NCBI GenBank assembly: GCA_036872755.1
Contig: JAVHNS010000002.1
Span: forward strand, 3,038,001-3,102,000
Source: Orbilia blumenaviensis
Taxonomy: Eukaryota > Ascomycota > Orbiliomycetes > Orbiliales > Orbiliaceae
Length of the DNA: 64,000 bases
Reading direction: 5' to 3'
Shown: one piece after another, positions 35,882-48,071 of the stretch
How positions within the stretch are numbered: position 1 is the stretch's first letter
Layout: each line of letters starts with the position of its first letter
The notes under the pieces: generated by a model
The model's input: the letters and a program-made list of their open reading frames with translations, nothing else
Databases searched by the model: none
What the model was told of the DNA's origin: nothing
Translations under genes and position numbers: made by a program

Positions 35882-38728
35882 TCACGGATCCCCGCGCAAC
35901 TCGCCGAAATACCATGGTGGGTTGTCTGCCGACGAGAGGACCGCAGATGGAACAGACATGGGCACTGGAACAGTGTCAGCAAAAACATCCATATCCGGCG
36001 TAGATGCCTCAGCTCGAGATCCACGACTGTGCTCCTGTTGTTCGTCAGGCAAAGCCACAGACACGATAACACCACATTCCCAATTACGATTGGACATCTT
36101 GAAATCTTTCAGTGATCGATCCCACACTAATTTACCCCATGCGCTTTCGCTAAGATTGTGTGAACCTGCAAGGTGTCCATCAATGCCCGGATCAGTCATG
36201 TATCTCGTGGGATTTGGTCAGGGAGTGTAAAAGAACAAATTGGCCTTACCGACATACGCCCAGCCAATGCTGCCCCCGCGAGGTTGTGAAAAACGAACGA
36301 ATATGATCTAGACCCTCGGTCAAAATCACTAGTTTTACGTGATATCACATAATTTAGAACGGAAACCCCTACCTTGTTATGCATAAGCATGCCTTGACGA
36401 ACACTCTGGCAATCATGCAACAGTGATTGTGGAAATTTGGAGCCGTTAAACCACTGTGGTGATTTTGTTTTGATATCACATGAGCGTCGCTCACCCAGCA
36501 GGGGTGGGGGATATCCTAAAGCATATTTGTACGTACCTGTCGTCGAAAACATATTGTACCACCGTTCTACAGGAATATGTTGCGCATTAGCGAGGTCGGT
36601 TAGCTGCATACGTCAAAAACACGCGTACTTGCCTCAATCCCGCCTTTGCTTGCTGCGACAGTGCGGCGAGACGGAAAGTATATTCGCATGGAACTACGAA
36701 TGTCTCGCCAGACTTTGTCATCACTCTCATCTTCGTCTGTCTCCGAATCTGTACTCTCGTCCTCGGGTGCCTTCACTTGGTGGGCACTGTATTTTTTAGG
36801 AATATTCTGGACGGATTTCTTGCCTTCATCGCCTATAAAATCAAGGTTTTGTCTCAGCCCTGGTAAGCTTGATGCTAATGCAAGATCGGATCGTACCGTG
36901 GAGAGCGCGATAAATCCTTAGCAGGAACTCTTTATTTAAACTTCCTAAAGACGAAGTCTGGTAACAGATAAGCGATATGTACCGTCGAGACATGGACTAT
37001 TAACAGGCATAACTTACAACATAGTCGACCTCCACTCGCTTTCGGGTCTTTAACCCCAAATCCCTGACAGCGGAGGCTAATCCACATATCCCACTTTTGA
37101 GTGCATCATCACCATGATGTGAGCCCCCAATACTGAAAACGAAACCCAGACGTTGACTCTGGGTAAAGTCATAGACCCGGTCGACTTTCTGGATGATATC
37201 CGCTAGAGGGTATAAATTGTACGCGTAAGCCTTCTGACTTGTTTAGTAAGGGTTGCCAAGGCGTTCGGATTAACTTACACGGCATTCCCTTTGCTTTGCA
37301 GAAATGCAAAAGGTTTCGTGAAAACGATGTGTGAGAGGGATTTACCGACTCTTGCGCCGAAGTTTTTGGCAATTCTGGAAAATCGATGATGAATACGCTC
37401 TGTATGACACCGAGTTAGATCATACTCAAATCCTTAGTATCACATTACTCGAAACGTGATACGAACATTCTCCATGACACCCTCGCTCCTGCCTGTCCCG
37501 ATCGATTCTCCCCAATCGTAGGGTGTAAGATTGGCTGTTGGAACCACTACCCGCAGATGCGTGAGATGGAACAGAAGCTGTAGTTTCGAATGCATAATAT
37601 TGACATTCCCGGACATATCTGGGAAACAGAGACGTGTTCGTGGGAGGTTACACAGATTCCTCCGATAATGGTCAACCTGGAAATTATCCAAATGCGTCAA
37701 TTTTTTTTTTCGCCCCAAGGCTGTTGCATTTGCAGGGTACAAAGTATCAGATCAGTTGGGATGTACGCACCACTTCGTCTTCTTTGGCATGGAGTACTAG
37801 CACAAGGTCGCATTCTCCGGTCTTGATCTTGCCTAAAACCCAAAGGAAGTCCCATTGGTATGCAGAGAGAACAGCAGTTTGCAGGGTGTCCTGTTGAACC
37901 CATCAGACGGAATTAGCGTCATATATAGTAATTATGCCGGCAATCCGGGTATTAGAGAGCTCTACAATCTTACTTTCTGGAGCACTTCTTCGATAGTAAT
38001 ATCATCATGTCCACGGGCAACTCCCTGGATAAACGTCTTCTTGACAGTGCCGTCGCGATATTGAGTGGCTCGTGGGACGTAGTTTGTTACCCTTTCTTGC
38101 AAGTCACGCAAAGTCATGAAAGGTCCTTTTGTATTTTTGCTTGGCCCTGACGACGACGACGGCTCAGCCGGCTCTTCCTTCTTGACTGTAATGCTTTGTA
38201 TCCCCAGTGATTTCGTATGCTTTGCCCGCGGGGAATAGCTGTCATCTGGTGTCTTTCGTTTCAACCTAGCCAGCCGTTCCCGTTCCATCTGGGCTCTATC
38301 TAGGCCAAGCAATCCTGAAAGCTTCGGTTTTTCTTCTTCTTCCTGTTTGATGTCTTCTTGTTTTATTGCTTTAGCTTTGCCTTTGTCTCGTTTTTCCTGC
38401 TCTTGATCTTTCTTTTTGATAAGCTGTGTATCCTCTTCATCTTCCTTCTTAATCCGCTGTTTAGAAGTCTGATAATGTCAATATTCTGTAAAACAAAGAT
38501 ATTCAATATTGTGAGTCGGCCACTAGCCTGTTTAACCAACCCCTTGTCATTCTTGATATCATCGCCACCGTCATCATCGCTGTCATCCAATATGATAATC
38601 GGATGGTCGATTTCCTCCTTTTTGATGCGAGTTCGTTTTGTTGTTGTTGCTGTTGCACCAGAATCTCCCTGATCCATGAGTGACAGTCGGATGGCCTCTG
38701 CCAGATCTGCGTCGTATTCGTCTTCCAT
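35882..38728 (-). CDS. TDP1: tyrosyl-DNA phosphodiesterase 1
   Basis: Repairs trapped topoisomerase I by hydrolysing the 3'-phosphotyrosyl bond; nuclear. The start at 38728 gives MEDEYDADLAEAIRLSLMDQ, a ubiquitin-interacting-motif-like helix. A charged disordered region follows, then FMTLRDLQERVTNYVPRA and DITIEEVLQKV. The first HxK catalytic motif is NVNIMHSKLQLLFH, followed by LRVVVPTANLTPYDWGE. Downstream come GSHHGDDALKSGICGLASAV and, after SPQWFNGSKFPQSLLHDCQS, the second HxK motif GMLMHNKV. GWAYVGSHNLSESAWGKL then holds the conserved Asn. The C-terminus ends PPWYFGELRGDP at TGA 35882. The gene has several short introns; I placed the domain blocks rather than every splice site. It is divergent from COG1. 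Confidence 0.9.
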
Positions 38729-39576
38729 TTCTGGGTTCGTATCGTATGCTAAACCTATTGCAGTGTCTATTCTGGTACAGTAGTAGTAGCAGCAGCAATT
38801 AGGACAATTTCGTACTGTACGAAGAAGTGGGATATTCGACGGGAAGTATCCACAATCGGTTATCCAGAAAGGTTGATGTATTCTTTTTGATTCTTGGGGA
38901 ATCACCACACAGGCGTGTTGCGCTTAAGCTTGGTTGCTAGGACGTCGTTGCGCAGGCTCGGGGGCGCGTTACGTTTGCTTGGTTTGGAAATCACCCCCTT
39001 TGGAAAAAAAAAAAAAAAAAAAAAAAAAAAGACCTCCAAACGTGAGCTGCAAACGCAAACGTAACTTTTGCATGAATTTTGATTATTTGATTATTGATCT
39101 AATCTGATTGTCCTGCTCGCTCGCCCTTCAGCCTCCAGCCTAAGACTTAAACGACCGTTCCTGGCCGACTTGGGAGAGAGAAAAAAAGGGTTCTGCAGGG
39201 GGGTCGCCGCTTCTAAGCTCCAGCTTGCACTCTCGGGCACCCTCGATTGACTTCAGCTGTACCTGCATACACCGGCCGAGCTATCAAATTACGTGGTCAG
39301 TTCCCCGCGCGCACCGCGACGTCACTTCAAAGCTTCAAGAAACCCCCAATTAACACATTTTCTATAGAACATAAAACCAAAATTTTTTTATCTCCGAATT
39401 TCTTTTTCGTTCGAGAATTTCGAAAGAAACAGAAAAAAAAAGGGAACAAAGGAGAGGAGTTAATAGGAGGTAAAAAAAAAGAAATATATATAAAGAAAAA
39501 AAAGGAGCCTATCGGAGCGGAAAGCTGCTTATTGGGAATCCCTGAAAAATCTGGAAAGAAAGCTCGCACCATAACC
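38729..39576. promoter_or_regulatory. divergent TDP1/COG1 promoter region with A27 tract
   Basis: About 850 bases between two divergent starts. An uninterrupted run of 27 A occupies 39004-39030, a likely nucleosome-excluding tract. Purine-rich AAAGAAA repeats occur just upstream of COG1 (39380-39510). An in-frame reading frame begins at 39247, but the first family-like residues start at the ATG at 39577. Confidence 0.5.
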
Positions 39577-42430
39577 ATGGCGGCCGATGCCCTCAAGTTG
39601 GAGAAATGGGAGGATGCATTCCAGCATCCCGTGGCCTCCGTCCGAGGGATGGAGAAGCAGCTACGCGTCGCATTGCAGGAGAAGAAGGAAGGACTCCGCG
39701 CGCTTGTCGGGTACGAGCACCCGGTGAACCCCAAAGTCGTCTACTATGTTATGCAAGAATCTAATCTTAAAAAAAAAAATCAAAAATGTTTTGAACCGAT
39801 TTTTTTTTTCTCTTGAAATAGTGAGAGCTATCGAGACTTGTTAAAGACGGCCGAAAGGATCATAGAAATGAATGATTCAATCCAGCGGGTCGAGTCCCAC
39901 CTATCGCAGGCTTCGAAGCAGTGCAATTACGGGTCACTGCAGAAAAAGGCGGCAAACGCTGTTACAATGAAAGAAAACGAGGACAATAAAGGTTAGGGAA
40001 CTCTTTAACCACTTGGGATGCAGATGAAGTGGAGGTGAAACTGATTGCCGTCACTCACTTCATCGGAAGTCAGATAGAAAAAATCGTGTAACTGCCGCGG
40101 AGCTTGCTGTCCTCTCGAATTGCCCTGTTGCAATATCTCGGACTCTGACACGCGATAAATCACCTCTGATTGCGGCCAAATTATATATCCTTGCCAGGCT
40201 CCTGAGAAGATCCGTTTCTGAGAAGGTGAGATTTCTCTTACAAGGGTCCTTTTATTATTGTTGTTATTATTGTTATTATCATTCTTAAAATTGCATGTGG
40301 CTTACTCGGATCTTTTAACCAGATACAATCGCCATTCATTTTATCGCTAGAGCGGCAGCTATCAAATCTCCGAGTCACGATTTTGCGTGACCTCGAACAT
40401 GAATTATGCCGATTGGATGCCGACTCAAACAAGATCCTACAATGCCTTGCGGCATATTCTCTCATAACTTCATCGTCAGCCTCGGACACGTTTATGTACT
40501 TCCAATCCCTTCGTCTGAACGCTGTTGTCAGCCTTCTCCGACAGGATACGGTATCAGCGGAAACGATCCTTGAAGCTATACGACTTGTCAACGAGAATTT
40601 GCGGTTGTCTACGCAACTATTTCCTCGAAGGCTGTCGGATACCTTGACTACTTTGAAGATCAAACCGCTTTTCCAAGAGCCCGCTATCAATGATATTCTG
40701 GAACTTAATATGGCTGTTCACGGCCGTTGGATTAGCGAGACTATTCGGAAATATACACCTTGGCTTAAGACCGACGATCTGAGTAACGATAGCTGTAAAG
40801 CCGAGATCTCGAGCAAACTTGGGACGACGCTCCGGGCTATCTTTGACGGATTGGAAAAAGCCGTTAAGGTGGTGAATAAAGTTGAAAGCTTAGTCCAAAT
40901 AAGGCACGACATTCTCGCAGCGAGCCGCGGAGTCATGGGAAGGACATCGAATCTTAATAGTGAAGATCTGAACCAGTCCCTTACAAAGATTAGAGAAATT
41001 GTGAACACGAGGATCCGCGAGGTTTTGAACGGAGATATCGCCGCTATTGGTGTTCTCGGGTCCGAACTTTCGACGTTAATCACCGGCGATGGTACAGCAA
41101 GGAAGAAAGGTACCAAAATGCATTTCAAATGCCATATGTTTCAATGCTTACTAACGGCTTTTAGAACCCGTCTCATGGTCTACCATGTTATCATCGTTCG
41201 AAAATGCCAAGGGTGGAAGAAACCTCAAAGCGATGGTAAGAGCTGTCAATCATAGCGACAAGTCTGGCCTCCGAGCCATCCGACTGAAGCATGCCAAATG
41301 GGTTGCAAATATTACGGATAATTACACCCATATCAAAAAGATGAACGAAGAAAAGGATTGGGACCCAGATAATGATGACGATGATGATGATATCGACGCC
41401 CCAGAGAGCCTGAAGGATATGAACAACAAGGACGCCCAATCTCTACTGTCAACATATTCTGAAGGGCTACTCGAGGGTTATAGATTACTAGAAACAAATC
41501 TATCAAGCCTTGTAAACGAGATGCGACAGCCCGGCGAGGCAGCCGAGTCGCCACAGCCCATTGAAAACGCATGTATAGCGCTCCGCTTTATAACCGTCAT
41601 CCGAAATACATCCCCACAACACCAAAACAACAGCATTATAGATCTAAGCTGGTTTGGTAAAGACATCTTAACCGAACTTCACGACTTTCTTGCGAAAGGC
41701 GTGGCGAAGAAGGCTCTACGCGGGTTCGGGAAGGATCTTTCGAAACGGAAGTGGGCTTCAGACGTTTCTTTTGATAGTTTATGGGAAGGTTCTCCGAAAC
41801 TTCCAATACAGCCATCACCTCTGGTATTTAAATTTCTGCGGGCGCTAGTTCAATCCATGAATGAAGTTGGGATAGATGTGTGGTCTCGAGATGCAGCTGA
41901 TACGATCAAAAGAAACGTTGCGAAGACGATATGGGAGGAGTTGGAGGCATCGCTGACGTCAGCAGAGAAGCAAACTAATGGGGTATCCGGCCTCGGGATC
42001 GAGACGAAAGAGGTCACCGAAAATGATGAACCAAAAGAAGCGGAGACAAAAGATGAATCGAAGGAAAATGATGCAAAGGGTGAAAAAGTAACAAACGCTG
42101 AAAGCCCACCAACTAACCCCCTCAAGCGTGAACAGGTCTTACAGACATATTTCGATGCAACTTACCTCGATAACGCTTTTAGAACTTCGAGGGGCCGCGA
42201 AGTGGGTGGAGAAGATAAGAAGGAAAGCGCAACTGTCATTTCTTGGGAGTTCGTTGAGCGCACAGGGGATAAGGTGAGAATATCTGTACAACATAGCCGC
42301 ACACTTATCAGATATGCTAATGATGCTCTCTTAGGTTTCTATTGGAACGGACGAGCGAGAGAGGATGTCGAGGTCCGCTGAGGATTTCTGGAGGAGGACG
42401 AGCCTTCTATTCGGCGTATTGGATATATAG
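39577..42430 (+). CDS. COG1: conserved oligomeric Golgi complex subunit 1
   Basis: A subunit of the COG tethering complex, which directs retrograde vesicle traffic within the Golgi. Exon 1 (39577-39710) starts MAADALKLEKWEDAFQHPV. Exon 2 (39822-39991) gives GESYRDLLKTAERIIEMNDS and IQRVESHLSQASKQC, the conserved N-terminal coiled-coil start of the family. Further exons give AELAVLSNCPVAISRTL, LYILARLLRRSV and QLSNLRVTILRDLEHELC. A long helical body follows, and the final exon gives VSIGTDERERM and AEDFWRRTSLLFGVLDI, ending at TAG 42428-42430. Two low-complexity acidic insertions occur (about 41371-41400 and 42010-42110). The start was chosen because the region upstream (39247-39576) is purine-rich and unlike the family. 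A long polypeptide with few motifs, but the N-terminal pattern is characteristic. Confidence 0.85.
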
Positions 42431-42812
42431 TCATGATATATATAGCTACCCACAAGGCTCACGGCCTTTGTAGGTTTTCTTTTTTCTCTTTCTTTTTCTT
42501 TCTTTTACCTCTACAGATAGTCCTGGTCTCGTTGATAGTCCCATTTATCCAATTGCTTCTAAATTTTATCTCTTTCATTGTCGAACACCACTTCAAACGA
42601 CGTCAAAATGCCACTCGGAGTTTTGCGTTGAGCGACGTTGAACAGTCGGCTTTAAGCTTAAACCGCGCCAACCCTCCAAGAAATTTTATATTTGCGATTC
42701 CAAGCTCCCCCTGCAAGCTCTCTCTTTTCCATTCCCACCTCTCGCATCTCGCATCGATATCCAGAAAAACAACTTTTTTTAAAAAAAAAAAACCAGACCA
42801 AAAAAGCCCACA
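42431..42812. other. intergenic, COG1 3' end and RPC19 promoter
   Basis: About 380 bases between two genes on the same strand. It holds pyrimidine-rich stretches (about 42478-42500) and an A run right before the RPC19 start. No gene is recognised. Confidence 0.4.
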
Positions 42813-43399
42813 ATGGCAGACCACGACGAAACCCTCCCCGATGCCCCAGAATACGCCACCTCCAACGTCGAAATCTCAGACGATGACGAACCGCTCGACC
42901 TCTCCCGCGAAAATAATGCCAAGATCATCATGTTGGGCAGCGCAACAGACGATGATTCTTGCGCATCGTTCCAGTTCGAGAATGAAGACCACACGCTGGG
43001 GAACGCTTTACGGTGGATTATCATGAAGAAGTATGGGTTTTCTATTCTATCACTATCCTTAATGAAGAGGGGGAGGAGAAGAAGCAATGGCTAATAAATA
43101 TATGCTCTCTTCCAGCCCTCAAGTTGAATTCTGCGGATACTCGATACCACACCCTTCGGAGACGAAGATGAATATGCGGATACAAACATACGGTTAGCAC
43201 ATCTGCTCCTATTGAACTGGGATGCTTCGGATTCGGAGAGCTGACGGTGGAATTCGATGCTTGTCTTTTAGGTGAAATCACAGCAAAGGACGCCTTAATC
43301 AAGGGTCTGGCAGACCTGCGAGACCTCTGCGACGTTGTTACCGACAAGTTCGTCACCGAAAGGGAACGATTTATGTCAGAGAAGGGTCGTCAGAGCTGA
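42813..43399 (+). CDS. RPC19: RNA polymerase I and III subunit AC19
   Basis: A subunit shared by RNA polymerases I and III, partner of AC40, equivalent to one bacterial alpha subunit. Three exons (42813-43030, 43116-43192, 43272-43399) join in phase to about 140 residues. An acidic N-terminal tail is followed by the alpha-motif block [20 protein letters not shown], then [20 protein letters not shown] and MRIQTYG. The closing segment [20 protein letters not shown] leads to the C-terminus EKGRQS. Length and all motifs match the family. Confidence 0.93.
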
Positions 43400-43885
43400 A
43401 TCTAGCTCAAGATTAGAAGAAGAAGGTCTTAGTGGAGGGGATCAATCTCTTGGAGCACAGGTGGGAGGATTGTACGATACGACACGCATTAGCACAAGGT
43501 CTAGACTAAAACATATACCACATATGAATCTTTTATTCTTTTGGTATATGAAAAAGACATTTCATTTTTTCGAGCTTTGTCTTATTTTCACCGGCGTTTC
43601 AAGTGTAGAACGGGTCTTTTTCTTGTCATGTATGTACCTTTTTTTTTTTTTATGTAATTCTATATACTATCAAGAGTTTTTACCTCTAGATCTCTTTCCT
43701 TATTCCTCTCGTTTCTTATTCTTCGAAACTTCCTCTTTCTTATTCTACCACAGAGAGAAAAAATCAATCAATCGCTATAGGGCATAGGGAAAAATCCAAG
43801 GAGGGGGTTTGTGATATCGATAATTGTACAAAGAAAGATGGAGTGTGAGAGAAAGAAGTTTAATTCCGTCCCTATATCAAAAAAG
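43400..43885. other. convergent 3' intergenic region, RPC19 / NDUFA6
   Basis: About 490 bases between two convergent stop codons. It is AT- and pyrimidine-rich and holds the 3' ends of both genes. No RNA gene is recognised. Confidence 0.5.
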
Positions 43886-44709
43886 TTAGCAGGAGAAGCT
43901 GGTCCCAAGATACCATTGTTTTGTTTTCCCCCTCACCTCCAAAAAGCTATCCATAAAAGTCTTCGGAAGATGTGTACTCGGCTCCTGTTCCGACCTGAAG
44001 TACTTCATAAGATGCGGCAGCTGCTTCCAGTAATTCATCGTCTCCTGTCATTTTCCCGCGATATGTATGAATCAGCTTTCCAATCTTCATACCCACTAAA
44101 AATTCCCTCTCCCTCTCTCTCTGTCTCTCTGTAATTATGTCGGCTGGCTTTGGTGTATATACCTGAAACTCCATCTGGTTCTTCATCAACAGCACATCCA
44201 CAGTGCCCAAATCCTTCACATGTCTGTGCCTTTCATACTCCTGCCTTATCTTCGACCGAACTGCTGCGACGTCGATATCCATCAGGTATAGCTTGACGAT
44301 TTCTGGTGCCTAAAAGGAAAATAAAATAAAAATAAATAAGTAAGAATCGTTTCGTCTGAGGGTAAGCATTTCTGTGCTTTATTTATTTATTTAATTTGCA
44401 AATTCGGGTATATCGGTAGGAAGGAGGTATTCGATTGGAATCTAGGAAGAAGCTACTGACTGCCCGCTGCCACATTCTATAAGATTGTACGACCCGCTTG
44501 TTTGCCTCCACCCAGTTCGCCGCTATAACAGTGAAGGTTTTTTGTTTGGTTAGCTTCGCATATACATAAATACGATATCAACGCCCAATTGTCGCCGAAA
44601 AAACGACTCTCGAACCCAACGATGTCAGGAAGTTTTTAGAAGGAAGAGGGAGGAAAGATGACATACACTGCCTCGTCGGTATCGCGAACGCCGTCGCGTG
44701 GATCGTCAT
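43886..44709 (-). CDS. NADH:ubiquinone oxidoreductase subunit NDUFA6 (B14, LYR protein)
   Basis: An accessory subunit of mitochondrial complex I with an LYR-type fold that binds the mitochondrial acyl carrier protein. Four exons are assembled from splice sites. The start at 44709 gives MTIHATAFAIPTRQS. Exon 2 (about 44456-44527) gives ANWVEANKRVVQSYRMWQRA. Exon 3 begins PEIVKLYLMDIDVAAVRSKI and runs through RHRHVKDLGTVDVLLMKNQM to EFQ. The last exon gives ETMNYWKQLPHLMKYFRSEQ and KTFMDSFLEV, ending at TAA 43886. Order and length match the family. Just upstream of the ATG on the transcribed strand is a CAG repeat of about seven units. The gene is divergent from the ABHD11-like gene. Confidence 0.92.
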
Positions 44710-45132
44710 GGCTGCTGCTGCTGCTGCTGCTTCTGCGTCTTAAAGGGGAAAAGGGGGTCTTGGAACTGGTGAACTGGAATTGGTCGGGGTTGGTGGAAGG
44801 CTAGCTTTTCGACGACGACGACGTTCGTTAATTCGGAGTCGGAGGTTATAATGTGCATGTATGTACGGGAATCATGCGACGTTTAATTGGTCCAAAAGCG
44901 GTCAAACCTGAGCCCAGTTTTAACTCCGAAATTTGGGCCGACATTATAAACCTTTTTTCCAACACCAAAAATTTGTTAAGAGAAATTTAATGCCGCTTTC
45001 CTTCTGACATCATCAAACTATCATTACTACAAAATCGATCGCATCTTCAAAAATAACAAATAAAAAATAAGAAGCAAAATAAAATAAAATAAAGTAAAGT
45101 AATACTAAGAATTGGATTGAAGATAAAAGAAG
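44710..45132. promoter_or_regulatory. divergent NDUFA6 / ABHD11-like promoter region
   Basis: It contains a CTG/CAG microsatellite (44711-44731), a short CGA repeat (about 44812-44823), and AAAATAA-type repeats next to the right-hand start. It must hold both promoters. Confidence 0.45.
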
Positions 45133-46523
45133 ATGAGGGCGCTATACCGACCGATATCCCGAACCATTCAAACTTCAGGCATCACGATCCAACGATGTCT
45201 ATACTCTACACATCACCACCATCACCATCACCATCACCCTCACCCTCACAGTTCAAAAGCCGACTTCAAGATGTCCTACAGCCTCCACCACCCGCATTCG
45301 AACTATAAGCATGGAAGCGAAAAGCACGAACCCATAATTTTCATGCATGGCTTGTTCGGGTCGAAGATGAACAATCGCGGTATTAGTAAGTAAGGAAGAA
45401 TATATATAAGTATATTCCAGGGCGTTCACTTTCTTCTATATTTATATCCCTATAATACGAAGGCGCATATTCTATATGTCGTTTTGTTTATTTGGAGAGA
45501 ATGACTGCTAATATGTGATCTTATGGAGATTAGGATGTTCGTGAAGGAGCTGGGTAGATCGATTTTCGCATTGGTATGTGCTATAAACTGAATAAACCCT
45601 ACTTAGCTATCAAGACAGAAGAAGAAGAAGAAGATATTAACAGAGAGGGTTTGTGAACAGGATCTCAGGAATCATGGAGAGAGTCCACATATCACTCCGC
45701 ACACATACACCGCTATGGCCGAGGATGTCGAGCACTTCATAAAAGACCACAAGCTCGAGAACCCGACGTTAATCGGACACTCGATGTATGTCGCAACTTC
45801 TCCTCTCCTCTCCTCTCACGAAACTTTATACACCCCCATAGCCTATATAAGTAGCTAATGAACTGATGATGATGTTGGATATAAAAAAAAAACAGGGGCG
45901 CCAAAGTCGCAATGGCCGTAGCCCTCCGCTCCCCAGACCTAATCCAAGACATCATCGCTGTCGACAACGCCCCCGTAAACGCCCAACTCGGCCGTCAATT
46001 CGGCCAATACCTCCAAGCCATGTCCCGAATCGAAGCCACACCGATAGTAAACACCAAAGAAGCCGACGAGATCCTCGCAGCATACGAACCATCTCTCCCC
46101 ATCCGTCAATTCCTCTTCACAAATCTTCTAAAACCCACAAAATCAGATGATAGGTTCAGATGGAGGATTCCTATAAAGATTCTGGGGAATGCGTTGGATG
46201 AGATGGCGGCTTTCCCGTTCACGCCGGGCGAGAAGGTGTTTACTAAACCGGCGTTGTTTGTGAGAGGGACGACGAGTAAATATGTGGCCGATGAGACTAT
46301 TCCGTTGATTGGGGAGTTTTTCCCGAGGTTTCAGTTGAAGGATGTCGAGGCTGGACATTGGCTTATATCGGAGAACCCGGAGGAGTTTAAGAATGGTATG
46401 TATTTTCCCTTCTATTTCATCCCGGCCTTTTTTTTAAAAAAAAAAAAAAAAAAAAATGAGAGGATTGTGCTGATTGTGGTTTTAGTTTGTCTTGAATTCT
46501 TTAGAAGGGAGAAGGAGGAGTAG
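45133..46523 (+). CDS. mitochondrial alpha/beta hydrolase, ABHD11 / Imo32 (Ygr031w) type
   Basis: An alpha/beta-hydrolase fold enzyme related to mitochondrial ABHD11 and yeast Imo32/Eat1. Exons: 45133-45389, then short exons giving KMFVKELGRSIFAL and DLRNHGESPHITPH, and a long last part. Motifs in order: PIIFMHGLFGSKMNN (oxyanion region, HGLFGS), the DLRNHGES block, LIGHSMGAKVAMAVALRSPD (nucleophile elbow GHSMG, split by an intron), IAVDNAPVN, ALFVRGTTSKYVADETI, and GHWLISENPEEFKN with the catalytic His. The last intron, with a T/A homopolymer, is followed by VCLEFFRREKEE ending at TAG 46523. The N-terminus is an Arg/Ser/Thr-rich presequence interrupted by nine consecutive His. Substrate unknown. 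Confidence 0.88.
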
Positions 46524-47107
46524 GGGTTTCTTTCCCTCGTCGTAATATAAGTAGCATATGGGCACAACCTTGGGAGGTTAAAATCAATCGTGGTTCTAAT
46601 TCCGTGTATCATAGCTGATATAGAAGCAAATTGCAATGTCGCCCCCTCCTCATCAAAATAAAACTGAACAAGAACCCAGAAGCGAGCATTGGACCATGGA
46701 GTAGCCAAACAGGCAAGAACAAAGATGAAAAAGATATGAAAACGCTTGCTTCTAATGTTGGAGCGAAAACAAAAGAAGAAGAATAAAAACAGTGATAAGA
46801 AGGGTATATCAAAAAGAAGAAGTTAAAAAAAAAAAAAAAGCATGAGCGACCAAATTGAGGGACGAAAAGAGGAACGAAAGAATAAAAGAAAGGAAAAGAA
46901 GAAAGAGAAGAGAGAAGAAAGAAAAAACGCCCGCTGCCCATCCCATCCAATGTCGTAGATATACACCCAACGAGCCGTGACAAAAAGAACCCATGATAAC
47001 GAACCAACACCGTCATCCCGACATGATACCGTCCATTCTCTCCGTCCCCCCCTGCGAAGCTTGGTCTCATAAACCAATTTTCCACCGAGCCCGAACCATA
47101 CGCATGC
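46524..47107. other. convergent 3' intergenic region
   Basis: Between the hydrolase and the Rab gene, both ending here. It is purine-rich (GAAAAGAA-type) at 46700-46930. The long minus-strand frames reading Phe-rich peptides across it are artefacts of this composition. Confidence 0.5.
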
Positions 47108-48071
47108 TCAGCAAGCGCAACCACCTCCCTGTGCCTGCGCCTGCCCCGAAACATCAACCACATCCGCCCTCCTAGCAACCGCTCTATTCGGATCCAGCGC
47201 ACCCGGTGTCGAAAGAACGGTATCAACCAGCTTCTGGAACGGTTCTTTCGCATGATCTCTCGTCTTGGCGCTCGTTTCGGTGAAATGCACGGCTCCGTAT
47301 TTCTTCGCTAACTCCTCGCCTTCCGAAGCTTTGACGGCGCGTTGGGCCGCGCGATCAGTCTTATTCCCGACCTATAATTTCAGAAGAGGAAGAAAAGTCA
47401 GTCAGCAAAATATGATCATTCCAGACCAGGATTTCGTTTATTCGACCAGAGAGAGAGAGCAAGCGAGCGACGTACCAAAATCTTGATCACACCTTCCGGC
47501 GCAAACCTCTCCGCCTCCTCAAACCATCTAGGCATAGACAGGAAGCTATCCCTGTTGGAAATATCGTAAACAAGTAGGATCCCATGCGCGCCACGGTAAT
47601 ATGAAGATGTCAACGTCCGGAAGCGCCTAAAATAAAAATTCAAAATTTTCCACATCAGATCCCCTGAACCGCACTACCGTATTACGTATTTAAAAACGTA
47701 GGATGTACAAACATACTCTTGCCCAGCAGTATCATGCAACAACAACCGATAAAGCTTCTTGTTTATCGTTAATTTCTTCTCGCGAAAGTCGACTCCGATG
47801 GTTGTGGTTGTATCGTCCGGCTCGAAAACGTCATCGACGTAGCGTTTGAGTACTGTTGAGGTTCCAACGAAAAAAAAGGGGATATTGTTAGTACCTAATG
47901 ACATGAAGTACGTATGCTATGCTATCTCTGCTACGAACGAGCGAACAGCGGGACAAAAAAACAAAAGAGAGGGAAGGGGGTGAAAAGTTGGAGCTTACGA
48001 GATGTCTTCCCGCTGCTAGAGGGCCCTATCAGGAGAGCCTTTATGACGGTAGGCCGCTCCGGCATCGACAT
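47108..48071 (-). CDS. Rab GTPase, Rab18-like
   Basis: A small GTPase of vesicle or lipid-droplet traffic. The start at 48071 gives MSMPERPTVIKALLIGPSSS. The P-loop is GPSSSGKTS, followed after an intron by LLKRYVDDVFEPDDT. The effector region TTTTIGVDFREKKLTI is next, then switch II HDTAGQERFRTLTSSYYRGA. LVYDISNRDSF follows, then VGNKTD, ETSAK and a C-terminal GGGCAC with a CxC prenylation signal at the stop (TGA, 47108). The switch II sequence RFRTLTSSYYRGAHG is most like Rab18. The switch II Gln is present, so GTP hydrolysis should be intact. Exon joints are in phase. Confidence 0.9.

Noticed and set aside
39247..39576. N-terminal extension of COG1 from an upstream ATG
   Set aside because: The extension is Lys/Ile/Glu low-complexity from a purine-rich leader; family similarity begins at the ATG at 39577.
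46609..47253. 214-codon minus-strand frame between the hydrolase and Rab genes
   Set aside because: It is Phe/Ser-rich because of the purine-rich 3' region and overlaps the real Rab 3' coding end in another frame.
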